Positions 1 to 6,124 of a stretch of 25,904 nucleotides of DNA are shown one piece after another (positions within the stretch are counted from its first letter, which is position 1; each line of letters begins with the position of its first letter). The stretch lies in NCBI GenBank assembly GCA_938023085.1, contig CALHDP010000151.1, positions 1 to 25,904 on the forward strand, written 5' to 3'. Source of the DNA: an uncultured Collinsella sp. GTDB taxonomy: Bacteria; Actinomycetota; Coriobacteriia; Coriobacteriales; Coriobacteriaceae. A program made the position numbers and the translations under genes. Below the pieces are notes generated by a model. That model was not told the DNA's origin and ran no database searches. It was given only the letters and a program-made list of their open reading frames with translations.

Positions 1-17
1 AAGCACTTAATGTGCTT
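1..17. other. Short hairpin at window edge
   Basis: AAGCAC and GTGCTT flank a 5-nt loop, giving a 6-bp stem. It has only a short T run after it. It may be the end of a gene lying outside the window. Positions 18-93 hold nothing I can name apart from a small GC-rich inverted repeat (CCCTC/GAGGG) near 77-90. Confidence 0.25.
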
Positions 18-93
18 TCCGTCTTGCGCAGGACTGTAGAGCAGCAAACTTAACCCGCGCCAGCCGGCCCCGGAGACCCTCCCGGAGGGACCG

Positions 94-145
94 AAAAATT
101 TTTTCAAAAAAGTTGTTGCGCGCCAGACAGACTTCTGTGTATACT
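94..145 (+). promoter_or_regulatory. tRNA promoter with AT-rich UP-like element
   Basis: An A/T-only run interrupted once by C (94-111) lies directly upstream of a -35 like TTGCGC (116-121). An 18-bp spacer and a near-consensus -10 TATACT (140-145) follow. The sequence after the -10 is C/G-rich, as is usual for stable RNA promoters under growth control. The tRNA starts 47 nt after the -10. Confidence 0.65.
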
Positions 146-191
146 AATCCCCGCAGCGCACGCGAGCGGAAACAAACGCGAACGTCTGCCT

Positions 192-269
<78 letters not shown>

Positions 270-280
270 ACGCAATTAAA

Positions 281-305
281 GCCACGTCTTCGGACGTGGC
301 TTTTT
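281..305 (+). terminator. Intrinsic terminator of the tRNA
   Basis: GCCACGTC (281-288) pairs perfectly with GACGTGGC (293-300) around a stable TTCG tetraloop, followed by five T. It starts 12 nt after the tRNA CCA end. Confidence 0.92.
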
Positions 306-423
306 GCGTTTGATGCACTTTGTTTCGATAGAGCGATTGCCCTGGTGCATCTTCGCCCAGAATCCCCGCGCCTTCGGGAACGCAAGTAAAATCTAATAAG
401 TATATCTGTCTGAACAACAGCTT

Positions 424-470
424 TGTTGCGCAACACCTGTTCTACGAGACAGGGGGTTAGGTTATACTAA
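424..470 (+). promoter_or_regulatory. Promoter/operator region of the Rrf2 gene
   Basis: A -10 like TATACT lies at 463-468, without a good -35. Upstream are a perfect 12-bp palindrome TGTTGCGCAACA (424-435) and an inverted repeat CCTGT-N8-ACAGG (436-453) covering the -35 region. TTAG-N6-CTAA (457-470) spans the -10. Autoregulation by the Rrf2 protein is an inference from this arrangement. The implied leader to the start at 629 is about 150 nt and contains small GC-rich hairpins such as GCATC/GATGC near 487-497. Positions 306-423 show nothing else I can support. Confidence 0.45.
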
Positions 471-628
471 ATTGCACTGTGCGCCGCATCTGATGCATTT
501 CGCTCCAAGCGCGGCACTCAGTGGATATCCGATTTACCATTTGGATGTCCTGGCGGTCATTTAGCGTCTCGACACAAGCTCGGCCCCGGAGCTCGTTCGA
601 GCTGTTCGTATTCCTTGAAAGGGGAAAA

Positions 629-1114
629 ATGGACATATCGAGGAAGACTGATTACGCCCTTCGTATGCTGGCGATGCTTGCTGAGGATCCGGAGCGTTTG
701 CTTTCTGTTCGCGCCGCTGCCGAAGAGGTCAATGTCCCGTATTCGTTTGCCCGCTCGATTCAGCATGGTTTGGTCCAGGCCGGTATTGTGGAGAGCCTGC
801 GTGGCGTCCACGGTGGCATGCGTCTCAAGGTCAGTCCGGACGACGTCACTATCCGCCAGGTCGTCGAGGCCGTTCAGGGTCCTATGGTTATGAACGATTG
901 CACCGCGCCCGATGGTGACTGTGCGCGCATGGGCGCGTGCTGCTATCATCCCCTATGGGCCGGAGCTCAGGCGTTGATGCGCGACTACCTCGATTCCGTT
1001 TCGCTCGGCGACATCGTCGCTCACCGCCAGTTCCCGGCCGTCGATCCCAAGTTCGCCGACCGCGAAGCGTTTCCCGAGTACGCCACCTGCGCGTGCGCTT
1101 ACCGGGAGGAATAG
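629..1114 (+). CDS. Rrf2-family transcriptional regulator, Fe-S type
   Basis: A 161-residue protein, typical for Rrf2 (IscR/NsrR-like) regulators. The N-terminal winged helix-turn-helix spans about residues 1-65 (MDISRKTDYALRML at the start, then SVRAAAEEVNVPYSFARSI as the recognition region, then GVHGGM in the wing). A cysteine cluster C91-x6-C98-x5-C104-C105 sits where IscR and NsrR bind a [2Fe-2S] or [4Fe-4S] cluster, so redox or NO sensing is likely. A CxC pair lies near the C-terminus. I chose ATG 629 because GAAAGGGG sits 5 nt ahead; the longer in-frame start at 521 has no such site and adds a tail unlike the family. It stops 21 nt before the MutY-like gene, so the two are probably co-transcribed. 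Which stress it senses cannot be read from sequence. Confidence 0.9.
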   Translation: MDISRKTDYALRMLAMLAEDPERLLSVRAAAEEVNVPYSFARSIQHGLVQAGIVESLRGVHGGMRLKVSPDDVTIRQVVEAVQGPMVMNDCTAPDGDCARMGACCYHPLWAGAQALMRDYLDSVSLGDIVAHRQFPAVDPKFADREAFPEYATCACAYREE

Positions 1115-1135
1115 CGCCGCATAAGGAGCATAGCC

Positions 1136-2041
1136 ATGATTCAGGACCCCTTTCGTTCGATGATTCGTTCGGAAGGGGTCCTGCGTTATCGCGACCTTCC
1201 GTGGCGCCGCACACGCGATCCGTACATCATTTGGCTTTCTGAGGTCATGCTGCAGCAAACGCAGGTGCCGCGTGTGGAGGCGCGCATGCCGGTGTGGCTC
1301 GATCGTTTTCCGACTGTGCAGGCGCTTGCCCAGGCCGCGCCTTCCGATGTTTTGGACGCTTGGCAGGGCATGGGCTACAACCGACGCGCTCTGGCGCTTC
1401 ACGGGGCCGCTCAGCGCGTTGTAGAGGACTGGGACGGGGAGTTTCCGCGTGAGACGCGTGACTTGGTCGCTCTGCCTGGTATTGGCCCGGCAACGGCGCA
1501 GGGTATCCGGTCGTTTGCGTTTGATCTTCCGGGTGTGTATCTAGAGACCAACGTGCGCACGGTCTTTTTGCATCATTTCTTTCCCGATGTGCCGGCTGTT
1601 CCCGATCGCGAGCTGGTGCCGCTGATCCAGGCTGCTTGTCCGGCGGCTCCCGGTGCAGCGACCGACGAGATCGCTCCCTTTGCCGTGCCGCTCGATGATG
1701 CCGACACGCCGCGCGCGTGGTATTACGCGTTGCTAGATTACGGCGCATATCTAAAAAAGACGTTGCCCAATCCGTCCAGGCGCTCGGCGGGCTATAGCCG
1801 TCAATCAAAGTTTGAGGGCTCGCGTCGCCAAAAGCGCGCGCATATCGTGCGTATGTTGCTGGCAGCGCGCGATGGCCAGCCGGCGGGGATTACGCTTGCT
1901 GATGCCGTGGCGGGCGTTAACGAGATGGAAGCGGCGGCTGGGCGTGGGCCGGTCGAGCGCGAGCTTGTCGCGGGCATTCTAGCTGACCTGGAGCGCGAGG
2001 GCTTTTGCCGAGCCGAGGACGATCGTTGGTTGAGTGTGTAG
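1136..2041 (+). CDS. MutY-like HhH-GPD DNA glycosylase lacking the Fe-S cluster
   Basis: A 301-residue protein of the helix-hairpin-helix base-excision glycosylases. WLSEVMLQQTQV (33-44) matches the MutY active-site helix, with catalytic Glu36. The helix-hairpin-helix is LPGIG (113-117). MutY enzymes have an Asp in the next motif (D-G-N-V); this protein reads YLETNVRTVF (135-144), with Glu137 in its place. The region that normally holds the C-x6-C-x2-C-x5-C cluster (after LLDYGAYLKK, 199-208) has no cysteine and is a basic Ser/Arg-rich stretch. The C-terminal 60 residues look like a small winged helix rather than the MutT-like domain of full MutY (about 350 residues). Role inferred: removal of adenine opposite 8-oxoguanine. 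AAGGAG at 1123-1128 supports the start. Co-transcription with the Rrf2 gene and a position before rubrerythrin suggest an oxidative-damage role. Confidence 0.85.
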   Translation: MIQDPFRSMIRSEGVLRYRDLPWRRTRDPYIIWLSEVMLQQTQVPRVEARMPVWLDRFPTVQALAQAAPSDVLDAWQGMGYNRRALALHGAAQRVVEDWDGEFPRETRDLVALPGIGPATAQGIRSFAFDLPGVYLETNVRTVFLHHFFPDVPAVPDRELVPLIQAACPAAPGAATDEIAPFAVPLDDADTPRAWYYALLDYGAYLKKTLPNPSRRSAGYSRQSKFEGSRRQKRAHIVRMLLAARDGQPAGITLADAVAGVNEMEAAAGRGPVERELVAGILADLEREGFCRAEDDRWLSV

Positions 2042-2048
2042 CCCGCTC

Positions 2049-2082
2049 AAATCTGAAGAACAGGATTGTAAGGTTTAGATTT
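2049..2082 (+). promoter_or_regulatory. Possible operator ahead of rubrerythrin
   Basis: AAATCT (2049-2054) and AGATTT (2077-2082) form a 6-bp inverted repeat separated by 22 nt in an AT-richer patch between the MutY-like stop and rubrerythrin. TTGTAA at 2067-2072 could serve as a -35, but I see no clear -10. Weak evidence. Confidence 0.25.
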
Positions 2083-2155
2083 TCGGCATGAGGGCATCCT
2101 AAAGACGAGGCCGCTCGAAGCCTACGGGCGGCATGCGTTGAAGGGAAGTACACCT

Positions 2156-2695
2156 ATGGATTTTGAGAATTCCCAAACCAAGAAGAACCTCGAGACCGCT
2201 TTTGCCGGTGAGTCCCAGGCACACACCAAGTATCGCTACTATGCCTCCAAGGCCAAGAAAGACGGCTACGTTCAGATCTCGAACATCTTTGCCGAGACGG
2301 CTGGCAACGAGTCCGAGCACGCCAAGCTGTGGTTTAAGTATCTGCACGACGGCGCCGTCCCCGATACCCTGGACAATCTGCGTGATGCCGCTGCGGGCGA
2401 GAACTACGAGTGGACCACGATGTACGACGAGTTCGCCAAGACCGCCGAGGAGGAGGGTTTTGCCGAGATCGCTGAGAAGTTCCGTGGCGTCGCCGCCGTT
2501 GAGAAGGCCCACGAGGAGCGCTACAACAAACTCGTCGAGCGCATCGAGTCGGGCGAGGTGTTTGAGCGCGAGGGCGTGAAGGTGTGGAAGTGCCTGAACT
2601 GTGGGCACCTGCACGTTGGTGCCGAGGCGCCTGAGGTGTGCCCGGTGTGTAACCACCCCAAGGCGTACTTTGAGGAGCAGGTGGTGAACTACTAG
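2156..2695 (+). CDS. rbr: Rubrerythrin
   Basis: A 179-residue cytoplasmic non-heme iron protein that reduces hydrogen peroxide to water in anaerobes, using electrons passed by rubredoxin or reductases. The N-terminal ferritin-like four-helix domain (about 1-140) shows the diiron ligands Glu19, the ExxH pair Glu52/His55, Glu83 and the second ExxH pair Glu116/His119. The C-terminal rubredoxin-like domain has Cys146-x2-Cys149 and Cys162-x2-Cys165 for one iron. The length is typical. ATG 2156 is chosen because AAGGGA lies 9 nt ahead; a TTG at 2138 is in frame but has no ribosome site. It follows the Rrf2 and MutY-like genes by 114 nt and ends in a large hairpin element with a terminator. Confidence 0.95.
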   Translation: MDFENSQTKKNLETAFAGESQAHTKYRYYASKAKKDGYVQISNIFAETAGNESEHAKLWFKYLHDGAVPDTLDNLRDAAAGENYEWTTMYDEFAKTAEEEGFAEIAEKFRGVAAVEKAHEERYNKLVERIESGEVFEREGVKVWKCLNCGHLHVGAEAPEVCPVCNHPKAYFEEQVVNY

Positions 2696-2716
2696 CGCCG
2701 GTACGAACGCGGGCTG

Positions 2717-2889
2717 GGCCGGGAGGGCGGGATTACCTTCCCTCCCCGCTCACGGCTCCGCAGGGTCGCGTTGAGGGAAGGTAATCCCGCCCTCCCGGCC
2801 TGCGTTGGGTCGTTACGTGCTCGCTACAGAAAAGCTGATATTAAAGTTTGTGTGCCGCCCCAATCGGGGCGGCACGTTTTGTATGGGGG
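2717..2889 (+). repeat. Intergenic hairpin element, family A copy 1
   Basis: A perfect 28-bp inverted repeat (2717-2744 with 2773-2800) encloses a 28-nt loop whose core reads CGCTCACGGCTCCGCAGGG. It is followed by a tail with GTTGGGTCGT, ACAGAAAAGCTGAT and a terminator (2852-2880). The same order of core, tail and terminator recurs at 3678-3851. Between the copies the loop and tail are nearly identical, while the outer stem sequence differs and still pairs. It lies just after rubrerythrin. Positions 2890-2976 are a G/T-rich stretch in which I see nothing. Confidence 0.85.
2852..2880 (+). terminator. Terminator inside family A copy 1
   Basis: GTGCCGCCCC (2852-2861) pairs perfectly with GGGGCGGCAC (2866-2875) over an AATC loop and is followed by GTTTT. 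It is the likely end of rubrerythrin transcription. Confidence 0.88.
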
Positions 2890-2976
2890 GATTGGGTTGC
2901 GGCCGTTTGGTTGATGGTTTGGTTACTTGGTTGGCGGGGTTTGCTCTGGGTTGGGGTGGCGCCGTTGTTTAGGGGG

Positions 2977-2982
2977 TACACT
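2977..2982 (+). promoter_or_regulatory. Candidate -10 (TACACT)
   Basis: TACACT sits 51 nt before the next start codon with no recognisable -35. Several genes in the window have a similar lone -10-like hexamer 35-54 nt before the start. Confidence 0.35.
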
Positions 2983-3027
2983 GGGTAGCGGCGTTTTGGT
3001 TTACTGCCTGATATGGGGTGTTTTTGT

Positions 3028-3660
3028 ATGGGTAAGAAGTCTCGGGCTCGGGCTGCTGCTGCGGGGGCTCGTAAGGATCCTGAGCGTCGGGTTGTTGGGG
3101 GCGGTAAGGCCAAGCGTGCCGATAAGGAGAAGAAGGTTGGTGCTCATGCTCATCCTGAGTGGGCGCCGCATCTCAACTCCGCTAGCGAGGACTTGACTGC
3201 AAAGCTATTCACTATGGTTGAGGTTATCTTGGGCGTAGTACCTGTGGTGGTCATCGGCTTGTTCTTGGCTTCGAAGGATGCCACGAGCGTCGATAAGCTC
3301 ACCGAGGTCTTTTCGCAGGACCCCTCGATGGTGGTCACGTTTATTTCTGCGTGCTTGCAGCCGTTTGTGGCGTACATGCTGTATATGGTCTACCGCAAAT
3401 ACTGCGAGGGTGATGCGGGCTTTGCCGCCGGCAACCTGATCGGTCTTTTGTGCTCCGAGATCCTACTGCTCAATATCCCGGGCGTCATCGGTATGGGCAT
3501 CTTGCTGTGGCGTGTTTGGCGCAACGTCGCCCCGCACTTTGAGAGCTGGTTGTTTGAGCGCCGTGCAATGGGCGTGCTGGTCGACATCGCCGGGTCGCTC
3601 GTGATTCTCGTCTTGGCATTTATGTGCGCAACCGCAACCCGAGGCCTTGCGGGCATGTAG
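3028..3660 (+). CDS. Hypothetical multi-pass membrane protein
   Basis: A 210-residue protein I do not recognise. The first 50 residues are basic, rich in Ala, Arg and Lys, and probably cytoplasmic. About four to five hydrophobic segments follow (roughly 62-82, 101-122, 135-163 possibly as two helices, and 183-201). No catalytic motif is visible; cysteines occur singly. ATG 3028 is preferred over ATG 3013 because GGGGTG (3015-3020) is suitably placed for it and the short extension MGCFC adds nothing. Family A hairpin elements lie on both sides, so it appears to be a single-gene unit. Confidence 0.7.
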   Translation: MGKKSRARAAAAGARKDPERRVVGGGKAKRADKEKKVGAHAHPEWAPHLNSASEDLTAKLFTMVEVILGVVPVVVIGLFLASKDATSVDKLTEVFSQDPSMVVTFISACLQPFVAYMLYMVYRKYCEGDAGFAAGNLIGLLCSEILLLNIPGVIGMGILLWRVWRNVAPHFESWLFERRAMGVLVDIAGSLVILVLAFMCATATRGLAGM

Positions 3661-3677
3661 TCTGTTCTCACCGACTG

Positions 3678-3851
3678 CGGAGCGCAGGGCGGGGAAACCT
3701 TTCCCTCTCGCTCACGGCTGCGCAGGGTCGCGCGAGGCAAAGCTTTCCCCGCCCCTGCGCTCCGGCGTTGGGTCGTCGCGTGCTCGTTACAGAAAAGCTG
3801 ATAAGAAGTTTGTGTGCCGCCCCTTATGGGGCGGCACGTTTTGTTTGGGGG
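3678..3851 (+). repeat. Intergenic hairpin element, family A copy 2
   Basis: A long imperfect inverted repeat: 3678-3689 pairs perfectly with 3753-3764, and pairing continues inward to about 3710/3731 with one bulge and three mismatches. The loop core TCACGGCTGCGCAGGGTCGC and the tail (GTTGGGTCGT, ACAGAAAAGCTGAT, GTTTGTGTGCCGCCCC) match copy 1. The outer arms have a different sequence from copy 1 but keep their complementarity. Confidence 0.85.
3814..3842 (+). terminator. Terminator inside family A copy 2
   Basis: GTGCCGCCCC (3814-3823) pairs with GGGGCGGCAC (3828-3837) around TTAT, followed by GTTTT. The stem is identical to that at 2852 but the loop differs. It ends the preceding membrane-protein gene. 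Confidence 0.88.
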
Positions 3852-3869
3852 TCCCGGTCTCCACAATTT

Positions 3870-4020
3870 TCGTCAAGCTTTTGGTTAGATTTTGGTCAGT
3901 TGGCGTAAGGGTGGAAGGCCAAAAGATTGCTGGCGAAAAAAGCTCAGAGAAAGTGCTGGTAGGGGAGTTATTGAGCTTTTCGACAGCTTTTGAGCAAAAG
4001 AAACTTTGTGGCTATTGCCG
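3870..4020 (+). other. AT-richer structured intergenic stretch
   Basis: It contains AAAAGCTCA (3938-3946) paired with TGAGCTTTT (3972-3980), and a small hairpin CTTTT-GAGC-AAAAG (3987-4000). A weak promoter, TTGAGC (3990-3995), 17 nt, TATTGC (4013-4018), could drive the gene at 4097. No open reading frame with a ribosome site is visible here. It could be a leader or a small RNA; this is a guess. Confidence 0.3.
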
Positions 4021-4096
4021 GCGATTGCGTTGTCGCGGTCAGGGCGGTGCGGGATGCTGGTCGTAAGCGTCGAATGCTCCGATTTGGGAGGCCAGC

Positions 4097-4519
4097 ATGG
4101 ATCTGTTTCTTGAGACTCCGCAGCAACAAGCTGAGCGCATGCTGCGTCAGCAGCAACGACTCATGGAGATGCAAATGCAAGGGGTAGCCGCCCAGCCCCC
4201 TGCGCAAAACGTTACACCCGCGGTTTCGCCTGCGGGCGGATCGGCGCCAGAGAACTATTCCGTACAACAAGATTCATATGCGCAGGAGCTTGCGTTCGAC
4301 AAACGCCGCACGCGTCACCGCCGCGTGGGCCAACGCCTGCGCACATTGGCGATGATCGTGCTCATTCCGCTAGGACTTGCGGCGATTTTCTTGGTCTCGT
4401 ATGCGCTCACCTGCATCCTCAACGGTGCTTCGCCCGGCGAAGTGCTCCAACATCTGTCAGCCCTCGGCCAGCGCCTAGGCGATGTCATAACAACAATCCG
4501 CGCCGGCTGGGAGAGTTAG
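4097..4519 (+). CDS. Hypothetical single-pass membrane protein
   Basis: A 140-residue protein that I cannot assign. The N-terminal 30 residues are rich in Gln and Met (probable helix). A Pro/Ala/Gln-rich flexible part runs to about 60, then a basic patch KRRTRHRR (about 69-76), one hydrophobic helix (about 84-107) and a short C-terminal tail. By the positive-inside rule the long N-terminal part is cytoplasmic. GGGAGG (4086-4091) supports ATG 4097. It seems to be an isolated gene; no terminator with a T run follows before the RmuC gene. Confidence 0.65.
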   Translation: MDLFLETPQQQAERMLRQQQRLMEMQMQGVAAQPPAQNVTPAVSPAGGSAPENYSVQQDSYAQELAFDKRRTRHRRVGQRLRTLAMIVLIPLGLAAIFLVSYALTCILNGASPGEVLQHLSALGQRLGDVITTIRAGWES

Positions 4520-4643
4520 CGTTTTAGCGTCCGCGGCTCTAAGAGAAATTTGTCTGCAAGGCAGTGAGTGATCCGTGTGTGTGGCGGGGTAAGATTGATC
4601 GCGGTTTTGATTGGTGCTCGATTGGGTTTGTTGGGCGGAGTTT

Positions 4644-5999
4644 ATGTCTGCTATTGATATTGTGCTTGTTGTGATCGCCTTGGTGGCGGTGGGGGTTGCT
4701 GTGGCTTGCGCCCTCCAGCTCAAGAGCCTGCGTGCCGAGTTGCGGGAGCGTGGCGACAGTAACGCGGAAACGCTGGCAGCACTCGAGCAGGCTAACAACG
4801 CGCTCGATGCCCTGAACGTCGCGCTGGCCGAAACCCGCCGCACGGCCAATGCCATCGCGCAGCAGCAGACGACCGATGCGGCCGTGGAGCAGCAACGCTA
4901 CCTGACCATCGCACGCGAGTTCTCGCAGGCCAGCGACCGCATGGACGACCTGCGTCGCGAGACGACCCAGCAGCTGGGCGCCAATCGCGAGGGCATCGAG
5001 CATCGCCTGGACAAAGTACGTGAGACGGTCGATGCTCAGCTGGGTGCCATCCGCAAAGACAACAACGTGCAGCTCGATCAGATGCGCGCGACGGTGGACG
5101 AGAAGCTCTCTCGCACGCTCAACGACCGACTTTCGGCATCGTTTAAGCAGGTGAGCGACCAGCTCGAAGCCGTGTACAAGGGGTTGGGCGACATGCAATC
5201 CATCGCCACCGGCGTTGGCGACCTTAAGCGCGTGCTGGGCAATGTGAAGGCGCGTGGCATTTTGGGCGAGGTGCAGCTGGGTGCGATCCTGACGGACATC
5301 CTCACACCCGACCAGTATCTGGAAAACGTCGCCACCAGGCCCGGCGCCTCGGAGCGTGTTGAGTTTGCCGTCAAGCTGCCGGTGGACGAGGGCGACCCCG
5401 TGCTGCTGCCGATTGACTCCAAGTTTCCGGGCGACGCGTACGAGCACCTGCTCGACGCGCAGGAGTCGGGTGACGCGGAGGCCGTTGCCGCAGCGCGCAA
5501 GACGCTCGATATGATGGTGAAACGCGAGGCAAAGGACATCTGTGAGAAGTACCTGAGCGTGCCCGCGACGACCAACTTTGGCATTATGTTCGTGCCGTTT
5601 GAGGGCCTGTACGCCGAGGTCGTCAGCCGCCCCGGGCTTATCGAGACCCTGGGCCGCGACTATCACGTCAATGTTGCCGGCCCCAGCACCATGGCGGCCA
5701 TCCTCAACAGTCTGCAGATGAGCTACCAGACGTTTAAGTTGCAAAAACGCACCGATGACGTGCTGCGCGTACTTTCTGCCGTCAAGGCCGAACTGCCACG
5801 CTATCAAAAGGCGCTCCGCCGCGCCCAGCAGCAGATCGAGACCGCGGGTAAAACGGTCGAGGGCATTATCACCACACGCACCAACGTTATGGAGCGCAAG
5901 CTCAAGGACATCGACGCGCTGGAAGACGCGCGGGAGGCCGACGAGATTTTGGGCTTGGAGTCCGCGGGCTTACTCGCGGGCCAGGAAGACGAGGACTAG
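4644..5999 (+). CDS. rmuC: DNA recombination protein RmuC
   Basis: A 451-residue protein of the RmuC family, which limits inversion-type rearrangement between short repeats and is thought to have a restriction-nuclease-like fold. Residues 4-25 form an N-terminal membrane anchor. Residues about 28-185 are a long Gln/Glu/Arg-rich coiled coil. The RmuC domain spans about 190-420, with family landmarks NVKARGILGEVQLG (200-213), IDSKFP (257-262, the likely metal/catalytic D-x-K), FVPFEG (316-321) and AGPSTMAAIL (345-354). A conserved acidic C-terminus closes it. ATG 4644 follows GGCGGAG by 3 nt; the in-frame start at 4611 lies ahead of that site and adds non-family residues. A -10-like TAAGAT (4590-4595) lies 54 nt before the start. 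Confidence 0.93.
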   Translation: MSAIDIVLVVIALVAVGVAVACALQLKSLRAELRERGDSNAETLAALEQANNALDALNVALAETRRTANAIAQQQTTDAAVEQQRYLTIAREFSQASDRMDDLRRETTQQLGANREGIEHRLDKVRETVDAQLGAIRKDNNVQLDQMRATVDEKLSRTLNDRLSASFKQVSDQLEAVYKGLGDMQSIATGVGDLKRVLGNVKARGILGEVQLGAILTDILTPDQYLENVATRPGASERVEFAVKLPVDEGDPVLLPIDSKFPGDAYEHLLDAQESGDAEAVAAARKTLDMMVKREAKDICEKYLSVPATTNFGIMFVPFEGLYAEVVSRPGLIETLGRDYHVNVAGPSTMAAILNSLQMSYQTFKLQKRTDDVLRVLSAVKAELPRYQKALRRAQQQIETAGKTVEGIITTRTNVMERKLKDIDALEDAREADEILGLESAGLLAGQEDED

Positions 6000-6026
6000 T
6001 CGCAACGGACGGCGGGGCGCCGGCGT

Positions 6027-6049
6027 AAAAGCGGGGCGCGGGCGCTTTT
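6027..6049. terminator. Possible bidirectional terminator after rmuC
   Basis: AAAAGCG (6027-6033) pairs with CGCTTTT (6043-6049) around a 9-nt G/C loop, so T runs lie on both strands. The stem is short (7 bp). Confidence 0.45.
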
Positions 6050-6084
6050 CGCGTCGTGCGTGCCTGAAGCGCACTTCGGTGTGC

Positions 6085-6090
6085 AACAAT
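6085..6090 (+). promoter_or_regulatory. Candidate -10 (AACAAT) for the ABC exporter
   Basis: AACAAT is 40 nt before the exporter start, with no clear -35. Placement and context are like the other lone -10 hexamers in this window. Confidence 0.3.
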
Positions 6091-6124
6091 GGCGTTTCGT
6101 CCTATCAGATGCGAAAGGAAGCCC

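Noticed and set aside
4539..5807. 422-codon minus-strand frame opposite rmuC
   Set aside because: Shadow of the rmuC coiled-coil region; no motif.
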